In this document: piece after piece, positions 25,150 to 36,659 of the stretch
Layout: every line of letters starts with the position of its first letter
Position numbering within the stretch: position 1 is the first letter of the stretch
Assembly: GCA_964371055.1 (NCBI GenBank)
Contig: CAYJLF010000008.1
Location: 124,001-188,000 of the forward strand
Source: CAYJLF01 sp964371055
GTDB lineage: Bacteria > Eisenbacteria > RBG-16-71-46 > CAIMUX01
Direction: 5' to 3'
Length of the DNA: 64,000 nucleotides
Translations under genes and position numbers: made by a program
The notes under the pieces: model-generated
Seen by the model: only the letters and a program-made list of their open reading frames with translations
Told to the model about the DNA's origin: nothing
Databases searched by the model: none

Positions 25150-25290
25150 TCGCCTCCTGAACGGAATCAGGCGGGGACGAGTTCGAAGAACGCATGACTC
25201 CGGATCCGCCGTCGGCCCACCTGGCCGACGCCGCGGCCGTCCGGAACCGGGGAAGGCTGGAGCCAGGGAAGGCAGGAGGGATCCGGGGGC

Positions 25291-26172
25291 GTGTACCTCG
25301 ACGCATCCATCCCGGCGGCGGAAGCCGCGCAGTTCCGGGGCCACCAGGTGGCGCTGGAGGTGTTTCAGGGGCCACTCGACCTGCTGCTCCACCTCATCAA
25401 GAAGGACCGGATCGAGATCTGGGAGATCTCGATCTCGCGCATCACCCGCCAGTACCTCGAATACCTGGAGAGCCTTCGCGCGCTGAACATCGAGGTGGCG
25501 GGCGACTTCCTCGTCATGGCCGCCACGCTGATGCGGATCAAGAGCCAGAACCTGCTGCCGCGGCCGTCGTTTCTGACCGACGCCGACGACGCCGAGGAGC
25601 CTCTGACGCGCGACGCTCTGATCTCGCGATTGGTCGAGTACAAGCGCTATCGGGAGGCGGCCCGCGAGATGGCGCGCTGGGAGGCGCTGCAAGGCCGATC
25701 GCACCCGGTGGGCGCCGTGGCGTCACTCGGGCCCAGACCGCAGCTTCCGCTCTCCGAACCGCGGCTGATCGACCTGACGGAGTATCTTCGCGACCTGCTT
25801 TCGCGGGTGGAACCGGTGACCTCGCACGAAGTGCATCTCGAAGAGGTCAAGCTCGACGACCAGATCGATTGGATCCGCGAGCGGCTCGCGTCGGGAACCG
25901 AGTTCGAGGAACTGCCCGAAGTGGGGCGCGCCGGCATCGCCTTTCGCCGGCTCCTGCGCCGGCCCTGGCTTCGGCTGGAGATTGCGGTGACGTTTCTGGC
26001 TGCGCTCGAGCTGGCGCGCCTGCAGCAACTCAGACTCTGGCAACGATCGGCCCTCGAGGAGATCTGGATCCTGAATCGGCCGCCCGAGGAACGTTCGCTC
26101 CTGGTGGAGACGGGAGAGGATGTCCGGGTCGAACTGGAAACCGGTGCGAACCCGCCGGAGGAGATGGCATGA
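25291..26172 (+). CDS. scpA: Segregation and condensation protein A
   Basis: Kleisin subunit that bridges SMC heads in the chromosome-condensing SMC-ScpAB complex. The 293 residues contain the N-terminal family signature FQGPLDLLLHLIKKDRIEIWEI, then ITRQYLEYLESL and FLVMAATLMRIKSQNLLP; the C-terminal winged helix (VTFLAALELARLQQLRLWQ) contacts the SMC head. The GTG start at 25291 has AGGAGGG ten bases upstream; about 20 residues precede the conserved core. It overlaps scpB by ATGA, the usual gene order. Confidence 0.95.
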   Translation: MYLDASIPAAEAAQFRGHQVALEVFQGPLDLLLHLIKKDRIEIWEISISRITRQYLEYLESLRALNIEVAGDFLVMAATLMRIKSQNLLPRPSFLTDADDAEEPLTRDALISRLVEYKRYREAAREMARWEALQGRSHPVGAVASLGPRPQLPLSEPRLIDLTEYLRDLLSRVEPVTSHEVHLEEVKLDDQIDWIRERLASGTEFEELPEVGRAGIAFRRLLRRPWLRLEIAVTFLAALELARLQQLRLWQRSALEEIWILNRPPEERSLLVETGEDVRVELETGANPPEEMA

Positions 26173-27173
26173 GCGACATGGAAGAGGTGGACCGGGGCGT
26201 GGAAGCAACGCCGTTGGAGAGCTTACCGGGGACCGATGAATCCGGTGGGGCCGAGGATGCCGCCGCTGAGTTCATCGCGTCGGAGGGGGCGACGACGGAG
26301 GTCGACGAGCTCTTCGGCGACGGGATTGCGCTGGACGAGCCGGCCGGGGAGATCGAAGAGACTCCGCTCCCCGATTCTCCGGTGAAGGGAGCTCGACGAC
26401 GCCCGCGGCCCGACGCAGCTTCCCCGCCGCTCAAACGGGTCCTCGAGGCCATCCTCTTCGCCACCGACAAGCCGGTGACCGCGGGGCAACTCCTCGAAGC
26501 GCTCCCCGGTCGCGAGGTGGAGGAAGTGGAGGCGGAGCTCCGCCGGCTCGCCGGGGAGTACGCACAGGAGAAGCGCGGATTCCGCCTGATCCCTTGCGCC
26601 GGCGGATACCAGGTCCGCAGCGATCCGGAGATGCATGAGTACGTCACGCGGTTTCTCGTCGGCAAGCGGCGGACGCGTCTCTCTCGCGCCGCGATGGAAA
26701 CGCTGGCGATCATCGCCTATCGCCAGCCGATCACGCGGGGGGAGTGCGAGGATATCCGCGGTGTCGATTCGGGGCAGGTGATTCACACTCTGCTCGAACG
26801 CAACCTGATCACGATCCGCGGGCGAAGCCAGGCTTTGGGGCGCCCGCTGCTCTATGGGACGACGGCCGAGTTCCTGCGCTACTTCGGCCTCAACACGCTG
26901 GCCGACCTGCCGAGTCCCGAGGAGCTGCAATCCCTGATCGGGACCGACCCGCTCGAGGACCCCGAGATCCAGCGTGCACTCGAGGACGAGGGGTTCGGCG
27001 AGACCTTGGCCGGCGCGCCCGCGGACGCCGCCGCTGACGTGGCCGCCGATCGAAACGCCGAAGCGGACCGGAACGATTCGGTTCAGGTCGAGGAGGACGA
27101 GGCGATGACGCGGGACTTCGCGTCCGACGCGGCGTGGAGCGAAGCCGGAGGAGCGCCGCTCGGCGGCGGTTGA
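26169..27173 (+). CDS. scpB: Segregation and condensation protein B
   Basis: Partner of ScpA in the SMC condensin complex; two winged-helix domains. The core (about residues 85-260) shows PLKRVLEAILFATDKPVT, the second helix-turn-helix SRAAMETLAIIAYRQPITRGE, IRGVDSGQVIHTLLERNLI and the ending GRPLLYGTTAEFLRYFGL. At 334 residues it is much longer than the usual 180-200: there is an acidic, low-complexity N-terminal extension of about 80 residues and an acidic tail of about 60. These look disordered. The ATG is in an ATGA overlap with scpA, and the conserved core cannot be reached from a different upstream start. Confidence 0.94.
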   Translation: MSDMEEVDRGVEATPLESLPGTDESGGAEDAAAEFIASEGATTEVDELFGDGIALDEPAGEIEETPLPDSPVKGARRRPRPDAASPPLKRVLEAILFATDKPVTAGQLLEALPGREVEEVEAELRRLAGEYAQEKRGFRLIPCAGGYQVRSDPEMHEYVTRFLVGKRRTRLSRAAMETLAIIAYRQPITRGECEDIRGVDSGQVIHTLLERNLITIRGRSQALGRPLLYGTTAEFLRYFGLNTLADLPSPEELQSLIGTDPLEDPEIQRALEDEGFGETLAGAPADAAADVAADRNAEADRNDSVQVEEDEAMTRDFASDAAWSEAGGAPLGGG

Positions 27174-27179
27174 TCGGCC

Positions 27180-27911
27180 ATGCGCCTGAACCGCTTCCTG
27201 GCCGCGGCCGGCCTCGGGTCGAGGCGTTCCTGTGAAGCGCTGATCCTCGCCGGCCGGATCGAGGTCAATGGCGAGGTCGTGGAGTCGCTGCCGGGCCCCG
27301 AGGTCGAACCGCGCCGGGACGAGATCCGCTGTGACGGTGAACGCCTGCGTCTCCCGACCCACTGGCTCTACTATGCCCTGCACAAGCCGGCCGGTTACAT
27401 CACGACCCGGTCCGATGAGCGGGGTCGAAAGACGATCGAAGACCTCCTCGGCCGGTTGCGCGGGCGGCTGGTTCCGATCGGGCGGCTCGACCGGGCCACC
27501 GAGGGATTGCTCCTTTTGACCAACAACGGAGAGCTGGCGAACCGGCTGCTCCATCCGCGCTATCGCCAGGAGAGAACCTACGTCGCCTGGGTCAAGCCGG
27601 CTCCCGGGTTCGGCGCCCTGAAGGCCATCGAGGCCGGCGGCGTCTCGTTGGGCGGCGGAGAGAAAAGCGGCCCGGCCCGGGCCCGCATCCTGGGCCGGCG
27701 CACCGACACGACGCGCGTGCGCCTGACGCTGCGGGAGGGGAAGTACCGTGAAGTCCGGCGGCTCTTCCGGGCGTTCGAGATCAAGGTACTGGTCCTGCGC
27801 CGCGTCACCTTTGCCGGCATCCACCTGGGCGACCTGCCGGCCGGCGCGCTCCGCCCGCTCGAGCCGGAGGAGGTCGCGATCCTCGCGAAGCGGACCCAGC
27901 TGGAACTGTGA
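27180..27911 (+). CDS. 23S/16S rRNA pseudouridine synthase, RsuA/RluB family
   Basis: Isomerises a specific uridine in rRNA; RluB-type enzymes act on 23S position 2605 in E. coli, RsuA-type on 16S. The 243 residues begin with an S4 RNA-binding domain (MRLNRFLAAAGLGSRRSCE to GRIEVNGEVV), followed by the catalytic domain with HKPAGYITT and the catalytic Asp in GRLDRATEGLLLLTNNG. The C-terminus REGKYREVRRLFRAF is conserved. Position after scpAB is the classic rluB context, so RluB is favoured, but the sequence alone does not exclude RsuA/RluE specificity. Confidence 0.92.
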   Translation: MRLNRFLAAAGLGSRRSCEALILAGRIEVNGEVVESLPGPEVEPRRDEIRCDGERLRLPTHWLYYALHKPAGYITTRSDERGRKTIEDLLGRLRGRLVPIGRLDRATEGLLLLTNNGELANRLLHPRYRQERTYVAWVKPAPGFGALKAIEAGGVSLGGGEKSGPARARILGRRTDTTRVRLTLREGKYREVRRLFRAFEIKVLVLRRVTFAGIHLGDLPAGALRPLEPEEVAILAKRTQLEL

Positions 27912-27912
27912 G

Positions 27913-29178
27913 ATGTCCTCCCCGCTGTGCGGCACGGTTCGGGTCGTCCCCGACAAGTCGATCACGCACCGCGGCGTCCTGCTCGGAGCGCGCTCGCGCG
28001 GTCGCACCGTGCTTCATGATCCGAATCCGGGAGAAGATTGTCGCGCGACGCTGCGAGCCGTGGCGGCGCTCGGCGTCGAGACGAGGATCGAGGGCGACCG
28101 GTGGATCCTGGACGGAGGATCGCTGCGTGAGTCCGAGGATGTGATCGACTGCGGCAACGCCGGCACGGCGATGCGTCTGCTCGCGGGCCTCCTGGCCCCG
28201 TTTCCGTTCCTCAGCATCCTGACCGGCGATGCCTCGCTGCGCCGCCGGCCGATGGAGCGGATCGCGCGCCCGCTGCTGGCCATGGGCGCGCGGATCGAGG
28301 GGCGGGAAGGGATGCGGGCGCCCCTCGCGATCCGGGGCGGAGAGCTCCGTCCCATCGACTGGACGAGTCCGGTGCCGAGCGCCCAGGTGAAGTCAGCCGT
28401 GTTGCTGGCCGGGCTTGGTCTCAGAGAGGGCAGCGTCCGCGTGAGCGAGCCTTTCCCCTCCCGCGATCACACGGAACGGCTGCTGCGATGGTGCGGCGTG
28501 CCGGTGGCGCGCGAGGGAGAGTGGATCGTGATGCCGGGCGGCCTGGAACCGGAACCGCGCTCGTGGCGGGTGCCGGGGGACTTTTCCGCCGCGGTCTTCA
28601 TCCTGGTGGCCGCCGCGATCACGCCCGGCAGCCGGGTCACCGTGCGCGGCCTGGGGCTGAATCCGACCCGCACCGGAGCGCTCGATGCGTTGCGACGGAT
28701 GGGAGCACGGCTCGAGGTCGAGATGGACCAGGATGACGGACCCGAGCCGATCGGCAGCGTAACGGCTCTCGCGGGACCGCTGCGCCCGCTTTGGATCGAG
28801 GGGGCCGAGGTGCCGCGCCTGATCGACGAGATCCCGGTCCTGGCGGTGGCGGCCGCGATGGCGGAAGGGGAGAGCCGCTTCTCGGGCCTCGGGGAACTGC
28901 GGGTGAAGGAGTCCGATCGCATCGCCGCCACGACGGCGATGCTGCGCGCGCTCGGCGTCGAGGTCGAAGAGGGGGCCGACAACCTCGCCGTTCGCGGCAC
29001 CGGGAGACTGCGCGGCGGCACGGTTCTCTCGCGGGACGATCATCGGATCGCGATGGCAGCCCTCGTCGCCGGTTGCGCGGCCGAGGGTGTCGTCACGGTG
29101 GACTCGCTCCGCATGGTGTCGACCAGCGATCCGGACTTCCTGCCGCGGCTGGAGTCGCTCCGCCGGGGAGGCGCGTAG
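27913..29178 (+). CDS. aroA: 3-phosphoshikimate 1-carboxyvinyltransferase (EPSP synthase)
   Basis: Shikimate pathway: transfers the enolpyruvyl group of PEP to shikimate 3-phosphate. The 421-residue protein has DKSITHRGVLLGARSRG at its start, GNAGTAMRLLAG, two inverse alpha/beta domains, the RVKESDRIAATTAMLRALG segment, and DDHRIAMA near the end. ATG 27913 lies two bases after the rluB stop. The order aroA-cmk-plsC-rpsA downstream is a widely conserved cluster. The N-terminus is slightly short before the Lys of DKS, which is normal. Confidence 0.96.
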   Translation: MSSPLCGTVRVVPDKSITHRGVLLGARSRGRTVLHDPNPGEDCRATLRAVAALGVETRIEGDRWILDGGSLRESEDVIDCGNAGTAMRLLAGLLAPFPFLSILTGDASLRRRPMERIARPLLAMGARIEGREGMRAPLAIRGGELRPIDWTSPVPSAQVKSAVLLAGLGLREGSVRVSEPFPSRDHTERLLRWCGVPVAREGEWIVMPGGLEPEPRSWRVPGDFSAAVFILVAAAITPGSRVTVRGLGLNPTRTGALDALRRMGARLEVEMDQDDGPEPIGSVTALAGPLRPLWIEGAEVPRLIDEIPVLAVAAAMAEGESRFSGLGELRVKESDRIAATTAMLRALGVEVEEGADNLAVRGTGRLRGGTVLSRDDHRIAMAALVAGCAAEGVVTVDSLRMVSTSDPDFLPRLESLRRGGA

Positions 29179-29180
29179 AG

Positions 29181-29885
29181 ATGGGAGAGGCGCGCGCCGG
29201 CGGCGGGGTCGGCTTCGACGTCATCGCCATCGATGGCGGGGCCGGGACCGGCAAGACCACGAGCGCGGCGCGCGTGGCGGCGCGCCTCGGATTCTGCTAT
29301 CTCGACTCGGGGGCGGTCTACCGTGCGCTCGCCCTCGCCCTGACGGTCGCGGGAATCGCGGAGGACGCCGATCCCCGGACCGATCCGACGGCCGCGGCCG
29401 CGCCGATCGTGATCCGGCCGGAGCCGGGGGCCTTCCGCGTCTATCTGGACGGGCGCGAACTGGGCGCGGAACTGCGGGCGCCGGAGATCGGCAGCCTCGC
29501 CTCGCGGATCGCGGTGCGTCCCGCCGTGCGCGCCCGCGTCGGCCAACTGCTGCGCGCCGCGGCGGGGTTGGGGCCGCTCGTGGTCGAGGGGCGGGATATC
29601 GGCACCGTCGTCTTTCCGGACGCGACGCTCAAGGTCTTCCTCACGGCCGAGCTGCCGGTCCGCGCAGAGCGGCGGCGAGGCGACCTCCACCGGCAGGGGG
29701 TCGAGGTCTCCCGCGAAGATGTGGCGCGGGACCTGGCCGAACGGGACCAGCGGGACTCCACCCGTTCGGACGCGCCGCTCCGCCGACCCGAGGGCGCCCT
29801 CGAGATCGACACCACCTCGTGCGGGATCGAGGAGCAGGTCGAGGCGATCATCGCCGCCTACCGGCGCGTGACCGGTGGGCGATGA
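29181..29885 (+). CDS. cmk: Cytidylate kinase
   Basis: Phosphorylates CMP and dCMP with ATP. The 234 residues contain the P-loop GGAGTGKTTSA (the family usually has GPAGSGKST), substrate loop YLDSGAVYRALAL, VVEGRDIGTVVFPDA for nucleotide base recognition, and the Arg-rich lid RDQRDSTRSDAPLRR. It begins two bases after the aroA stop with GCGCGTAGAG upstream, and overlaps plsC (ATGA). Confidence 0.95.
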   Translation: MGEARAGGGVGFDVIAIDGGAGTGKTTSAARVAARLGFCYLDSGAVYRALALALTVAGIAEDADPRTDPTAAAAPIVIRPEPGAFRVYLDGRELGAELRAPEIGSLASRIAVRPAVRARVGQLLRAAAGLGPLVVEGRDIGTVVFPDATLKVFLTAELPVRAERRRGDLHRQGVEVSREDVARDLAERDQRDSTRSDAPLRRPEGALEIDTTSCGIEEQVEAIIAAYRRVTGGR

Positions 29886-30556
29886 AACCGCCCGTGCCGC
29901 GACGGCGACCCCACTATGTGCTGGCGCAGTGCCTGATCTCGTTCTTCGCCCGGCTCCTCCTCGGCTGCCGCGTCGAAGGGAACGAGCACCTGCCACGCGC
30001 GGGGGGATTCCTGCTGGCTGCGAATCACAAGTCGTACCTCGATCCTCCCCTCGTGGGCGGCTTCGCGGAGCGTGAGTTGTGTTACTTCGCCAAGCGCCAG
30101 CTCTTCGCGATCCCGCTCTTCTCCCGCGTGATCCGTGCCTTTGGCGCCGTCCCGGTCGACCGCGAGGGGGCCGATCGTCGCGCCATCGCCACCGCGCTGG
30201 CAATCCTGGCGCGCGGCGACGGACTCCTGGTCTTTCCCGAGGGGACGCGGATCCGCCGGCCCGGACTGGCCGAGCCGAAGGCCGGAATCGGGATGCTGGC
30301 GGTCCGCTCCGGCGCGCCGGTGGTCCCCTGCTACATCACCGGTTCCTGGGAGCCGCGCCGGAACCTCCTCCGGCGCATCCCCGTTCTCATCCGCTTCGGG
30401 CCGCCCGTCTCTTTCGCGTCGGGGGCGGAGGGCTCGGCGCGGGGCCGCTATCTCGAGGCGGCACGCGAGATCATGGCGGCGATCGGCCGCCTCGCCCCGG
30501 AGGGGAATTCCGGCGCTCCGCCGTCGGCGGCCCCTGAGTTTGAGAATCCCGATTGA
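29882..30556 (+). CDS. plsC: 1-acyl-sn-glycerol-3-phosphate acyltransferase
   Basis: Adds the second acyl chain to lysophosphatidic acid at the inner membrane. The 224-residue protein has the acyltransferase HX4D motif as NHKSYLD, the FPEGTRIRRPG block III, and PVVPCYITGS block IV. A hydrophobic N-terminal helix (LAQCLISFFARLLLG) provides membrane association. Its C-terminus is a short Gly/Pro/Ala tail. The start overlaps cmk by ATGA. Members of this family can also act on other acyl acceptors, so the exact acceptor is inferred. Confidence 0.92.
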   Translation: MKPPVPRRRPHYVLAQCLISFFARLLLGCRVEGNEHLPRAGGFLLAANHKSYLDPPLVGGFAERELCYFAKRQLFAIPLFSRVIRAFGAVPVDREGADRRAIATALAILARGDGLLVFPEGTRIRRPGLAEPKAGIGMLAVRSGAPVVPCYITGSWEPRRNLLRRIPVLIRFGPPVSFASGAEGSARGRYLEAAREIMAAIGRLAPEGNSGAPPSAAPEFENPD

Positions 30557-30580
30557 GCTCGACCCTCCGCGTGGTACACT
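30553..30580 (+). promoter_or_regulatory. Sigma-70-type promoter, TTGAGC-N16-TACACT
   Basis: TTGAGC (30553-30558) overlaps the plsC stop and TACACT (30575-30580) follows at 16 bases. It gives rpsA its own transcript with a leader of roughly 80 bases, in addition to read-through from the upstream operon. Confidence 0.65.
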
Positions 30581-30664
30581 GACGGCTTTGCGGCCAGGCC
30601 GCGCGGGAGAGCCCCGCCGCGGCCGGGCGCGACTACGTGTCTCTCGTCCGGAGGATTCCTTTCC

Positions 30665-32599
<1,935 letters not shown>

Positions 32600-32613
32600 G
32601 CGGGATTGCACCT

Positions 32614-32636
32614 CTCGCCCTTCGGGCGGGTCTTTG
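32614..32636 (+). terminator. Intrinsic terminator after rpsA
   Basis: CTCGCCC (32614-32620) pairs with GGGCGGG (32624-32630) over 7 bp with a TTC loop and one G-U pair, then TCTTT. A -10-like TAGAAT at 32692 lies before the next gene without a clear -35. Confidence 0.6.
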
Positions 32637-32719
32637 GGCGGGGCGCCGGTGCGTCCCGCCCTTTCGCTGCCCCACTCTTTCGGCACCCTGCTAGAATCGC
32701 GGCGGACAAGGAGCGAACC

Positions 32720-33826
32720 ATGAGTCATGCCCGCACCGTGTTCGTGACGGCCGCCCTCGTGGCCGCCGCCCTGACGGGACCGGTTCTGCCCCGGGCCGAA
32801 GCGCAGGGTGAGCCGCCCCGGCGGACGGGGATCTGGGGCGAGATCCGGGACTGGCTGACCCGCGCCGACGCCGCGGAACTCGTCGCACGCGCGGGATCGA
32901 TCCCCTCGGCGGCCGAGGCGTTCCCACTTTACGAAGCGGCCGCCTCCCGTGACCGTTCGGCCGCGGCCCAGGCGGCCTGTCTGTGGCTGGGGCACTTCCA
33001 CCACGGCGCCGGCGACCTGACCGCGGCTCTCTACTGGTACGAGAAGGGTGCCGACCTCGAGGCGGATCCCGGGCCGCGCGCGGAAGCGATCTTCTGGACG
33101 ACGCAGTGCCGCGAGCTGCTCGGCCGCGAAGGTGAGGGCGGGCTTCCTCGCGCGGAACGGGGAGGCGTGCATGACCTCCTGCGCCGCATCGCGGAAGCCG
33201 ACGGTCTGGTGCGCCGGGGGCGCGGCGCGGACGCGATCGCGTCGTACCTGGCGCTCGAGGACGAGGCCCGCCGGGCTGGTTGCGTCGGACCCCTGCTCTA
33301 TCGGCTCGGCCTGGTGGCCGCGGGCGGTCGCGGAAACGGCCTCGAGACGGGACAGCTGCAGACGCTCGCCCGGGTCGCGGCCGCTTCTCCTGAGCGTGCC
33401 CAGGTGAGTGCGCTCGTCTCCGTCGAGCCTTCGAGCCCGCCGCCGGCCCCCGCGGGCGAGGCGGGTCGCGGGACGTACTTCGCGGAGGTGGCGGCGGGGG
33501 ACACGGCTCGATCCGCCTTCGATCCCGCGGCATCGGAGGGTGCGGTGGCGGAGGCCGCGCCCGGAGCAAGCCGACCAGCCTTCGCCGTGCAACTCGGAGC
33601 CTTCCGCGATCCGGCCGGTGCGCGGCGGGAGGCGGAACGGCTGCGGGACCTCGGGCTCGAGGCGCGCATCGAGGAGGAGGAGGTCGGGAACGAACGATTT
33701 CATGCGGTGCGGGTGGGAACGATGCGTTCGGCGGAGGAAGCGGAGGAGTTCGCGCGGACGCGCTGCACCGGCCTCTCGTGGCGCGTGGTACGCGTGGCGG
33801 GCGAACGGGATCGCGGGACCCGGTGA
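32720..33826 (+). CDS. Exported TPR-like/SPOR-domain protein
   Basis: A 368-residue protein with a signal peptide (MSHARTVFVTAALVAAALTG to AEAQ). Residues about 60-230 are helical repeats of TPR/Sel1 type (AAQAACLWLGHFHHGAGDLTAALYWYEKGA). After a Pro/Ala linker, the C-terminal 75 residues are a SPOR domain (FAVQLGAFRDPAGARREAERL, FHAVRVGTMRSAEEAEEF). SPOR domains bind denuded peptidoglycan glycans at division septa. It likely acts in the periplasm in cell-wall or division processes, details unknown. ATG 32720 follows AAGGAGCGAACC. It overlaps mutS through GTGA. Confidence 0.82.
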   Translation: MSHARTVFVTAALVAAALTGPVLPRAEAQGEPPRRTGIWGEIRDWLTRADAAELVARAGSIPSAAEAFPLYEAAASRDRSAAAQAACLWLGHFHHGAGDLTAALYWYEKGADLEADPGPRAEAIFWTTQCRELLGREGEGGLPRAERGGVHDLLRRIAEADGLVRRGRGADAIASYLALEDEARRAGCVGPLLYRLGLVAAGGRGNGLETGQLQTLARVAAASPERAQVSALVSVEPSSPPPAPAGEAGRGTYFAEVAAGDTARSAFDPAASEGAVAEAAPGASRPAFAVQLGAFRDPAGARREAERLRDLGLEARIEEEEVGNERFHAVRVGTMRSAEEAEEFARTRCTGLSWRVVRVAGERDRGTR

Positions 33827-36624
33827 GCGGGAGCGAGACGAAGGGCCGCGGCCGGCGCGCCGCCGCCGCGACGCCGATGATGACGCAATACCTGCGTGTG
33901 CGGGCCGAGCATCCCGGCGCCATCCTCCTCTTCCGGATGGGAGACTTCTACGAGACCTTCTTCGAGGACGCTCGCGTGCTGGCGCGCGACACCGGTGTGG
34001 CGTTGACGAGCCGGAACGCCGGCGATCCCGATCCGATCCCCCTGGCCGGCTTTCCGTGGCACCAGGCTGAGAACTACGTGGCGAAACTGCTGCGCGCGGG
34101 TCATCGGGTGGCGATCTGCGACCAGGTCGAGGAGCCGGGCCAGGGCAAGAAGCTGCTCGAGCGCCGGGTGACCGAGGTCCTCTCTCCCGGCACGGCACTC
34201 AACGATGCGGTGCTGTCGGCGGGGAGCAACAACTGGCTGGCGGCCGTGCGGCTCGAGGGTGAGGTGGTGGGTCTCGCCGCCGCGGACATCTCGACGGGTG
34301 AATGCGTCCTCGGCGAGATGTCTCGGGACGCCGTCGAAGAGGAACTCGCGCGGCTGGCTCCGTCCGAGATTCTGATGGTCGACTCCGAAGCGGCCGAACT
34401 GGCGCAGCTGGTGCGCGGTCTGGAGCCGGCCGCGTTTGTGACCACGCTCGATCCGTGGCTCTTCGGTCGCGACCGGGGCCGGCAGCTCCTGGAAGAGCAG
34501 TATCGCGTCGCGACCCTCGAGCCTTTCGAGGCCGATCGGCTGGGCCCCGCGCTCGGTGCGGCGGGGGCGCTCCTCCACTACGCGCGTGAGCAGAAGCAGT
34601 CCGACCTGGGGCATCTCCGGCCGCCGCGGCGCCTGCGGCCGGACGAGGGCCTGATGCTCGACGAAGCGACCTTGCGCAGCCTCGAAATCCTCGAGCCGAT
34701 GCCGGGCGGTTCCACCGCCTCGACCCTCCTCGCCGTGTTGGACCGGACGGTGACGGCGGCTGGGGCCAGGCTGCTGCGAGGGGAGCTGCGTCGGCCCCCC
34801 GCGGACATCGCCGAGATTTCGCGCCGTCAATCTGCGGTTGCGGTCTGGCAGGACGGCCGCGCCCGCGCCGAGCTGCGGGGACTCCTTCGTTCGACGGCCG
34901 ACATCGAGCGGATCCTCGGACGCCTGCACTGCGCGCGCGCGACTCCCAGGGACCTGGCGGCGCTCCGCGAGAGTCTCGCGGTCACCCCGCGGATCGCGAG
35001 CCACCTCGAAGCCTGCGCGCGCCTCGAGGGAGGAGACGCGCTCCCCACGCTGGAGGGACTTCAGCCGTCGGGGTTGGCCGATCGGCTGGCCCGTGCGCTG
35101 GACGACGCGCCCCCCGCGCTCGTATCCGACGGCGGGATCTTCCGCGAGGGGTGGGACCCGGAACTGGACGAGCTCAAGCGGCTGGCGCGGGACGCGCGCG
35201 GCTGGATCGCCGAGCTCCAGGAGCGCGAGCGTCGCGCGACCGGAATTTCCGGCCTCAAGGTCGGCTACAACCGGGTCTTCGGTTACTACATCGAGATCAG
35301 CCAGTCGCAACTCGCCCGCGTGCCGGAGCGCTACCAGCGGAAGCAGACCCTGGCCGGCGCCGAGCGGTTCCTCACGCCGGAACTGAAGGAGTTCGAGGAG
35401 AAGGTGCTGCACGCGGAGGAGGAAATGGCGCGGCTCGAGCGTCACCTCTTCGATGCGCTCTGCGCCGAAGTGCGGGAAGAGACGGCGCGCCTCCAGGGTC
35501 TGGCCGCGGCGTTGGCGCGGATCGACTTCCTGCAGGGGCTGTCCGAGGCGGCGGCGGAGGGGCGCTGGGTCCGGCCGCTGGTCGATGACGAGGAGCGGAT
35601 CACGATCCGGGACGGGCGGCACCCGGTCGTGGAGAGGTCCCTCGAGGCGGGAAGGTTCGTCGCCAACGACACCGACCTCGACCGCGACACGAGGCAGACC
35701 TCCGTCCTCACGGGACCCAACATGGCCGGCAAGTCGACCTACCTGCGGCAGGTCGGGCTGATCACGGTCCTGGCCCACCTCGGGTCGTTCGTGCCCGCGG
35801 CGGAGGCCGCGATCGGCCGGCGGGACCGGATCTTCACGCGCGTGGGGGCGCAGGACGCCCTCGCCCGCGGGCAATCGACCTTTCTGGTGGAGATGATCGA
35901 GACGAGCCGGATCCTGCACCACGCGACCGCCCACAGCCTCGTGCTGCTCGACGAAGTCGGACGCGGCACCTCCACCTACGACGGGCTTGCCATCGCGTGG
36001 GCCGTGGCTGAGGCGCTCGAGTCGCCGGCGGGGGCGCGGCCTCTGACGATCTTCGCCACCCATTTCCACGAGCTGACCCGCCTGGCGCGCCCCGAGCGCG
36101 GCTTCGTCAACCTGAACGTCGTCGTGCGCGAGTGGGGCGACCGGATCATCTTCGTGCGACGGGTCGAGCCGGGCGCGGCGGATCGCAGCTACGGGATCCA
36201 CGTAGCGGAGATGGCCGGGGTGCCGCCGCCGGTCATCGAGCGCGCGCGCGTGATCCTGGAACGACTGGAGAGCGAGGGCCGGCGCATCGCGCCGACTCCC
36301 GCCGTTCCGTCCCGCCCCTTGTCCCGGACGCCGGCAGAGGGAGGCGCCTCCGGGCCGGCGAACTCGGAGGGTGCGGTCCGGCGCGACGATGAGCCGGATT
36401 CAGGAGCGCCCGGGACCGGGTCGGCACTCCGGCCGGCGGATGCCGACGGTGGCCCGACCGGAGTGGGGGAGCGATCTTCGCGGGCCGCCCAACTCCACCT
36501 GTTCGGTCCCCCCGAGCCGGCCTGGATCGATGAGTTGCGCCAGTGCGATCCCGACCGACTGACTCCACTGGCCGCGCTGGAGCTGATCGCGCGCTGGAAG
36601 CGTTCGCTGGAGGAGGAGGGTTGA
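33823..36624 (+). CDS. mutS: DNA mismatch repair protein MutS
   Basis: Recognises mismatches and recruits MutL. The 933 residues carry the mismatch-binding domain with the Phe-X-Glu motif (MGDFYETF), the lever and clamp domains, and the ATPase with Walker A TGPNMAGKSTYLRQ at about 630, the Q-loop, Walker B LVLLDEVGRGTSTYDG and the switch TIFATHFHELTRL. Beyond the ATPase there is an unusually long low-complexity linker of about 80 residues (Pro/Ala/Gly-rich) before a short C-terminal helical module (LHLFGPP, LTPLAALELIARWK) that tetramerises in E. coli. GTG 33823 is in a GTGA overlap with the SPOR gene; no mutL is in view. Confidence 0.97.
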   Translation: MSGSETKGRGRRAAAATPMMTQYLRVRAEHPGAILLFRMGDFYETFFEDARVLARDTGVALTSRNAGDPDPIPLAGFPWHQAENYVAKLLRAGHRVAICDQVEEPGQGKKLLERRVTEVLSPGTALNDAVLSAGSNNWLAAVRLEGEVVGLAAADISTGECVLGEMSRDAVEEELARLAPSEILMVDSEAAELAQLVRGLEPAAFVTTLDPWLFGRDRGRQLLEEQYRVATLEPFEADRLGPALGAAGALLHYAREQKQSDLGHLRPPRRLRPDEGLMLDEATLRSLEILEPMPGGSTASTLLAVLDRTVTAAGARLLRGELRRPPADIAEISRRQSAVAVWQDGRARAELRGLLRSTADIERILGRLHCARATPRDLAALRESLAVTPRIASHLEACARLEGGDALPTLEGLQPSGLADRLARALDDAPPALVSDGGIFREGWDPELDELKRLARDARGWIAELQERERRATGISGLKVGYNRVFGYYIEISQSQLARVPERYQRKQTLAGAERFLTPELKEFEEKVLHAEEEMARLERHLFDALCAEVREETARLQGLAAALARIDFLQGLSEAAAEGRWVRPLVDDEERITIRDGRHPVVERSLEAGRFVANDTDLDRDTRQTSVLTGPNMAGKSTYLRQVGLITVLAHLGSFVPAAEAAIGRRDRIFTRVGAQDALARGQSTFLVEMIETSRILHHATAHSLVLLDEVGRGTSTYDGLAIAWAVAEALESPAGARPLTIFATHFHELTRLARPERGFVNLNVVVREWGDRIIFVRRVEPGAADRSYGIHVAEMAGVPPPVIERARVILERLESEGRRIAPTPAVPSRPLSRTPAEGGASGPANSEGAVRRDDEPDSGAPGTGSALRPADADGGPTGVGERSSRAAQLHLFGPPEPAWIDELRQCDPDRLTPLAALELIARWKRSLEEEG

Positions 36625-36659
36625 CCCGGATATACTGCGAGAGGGAGGGCACCTCACGC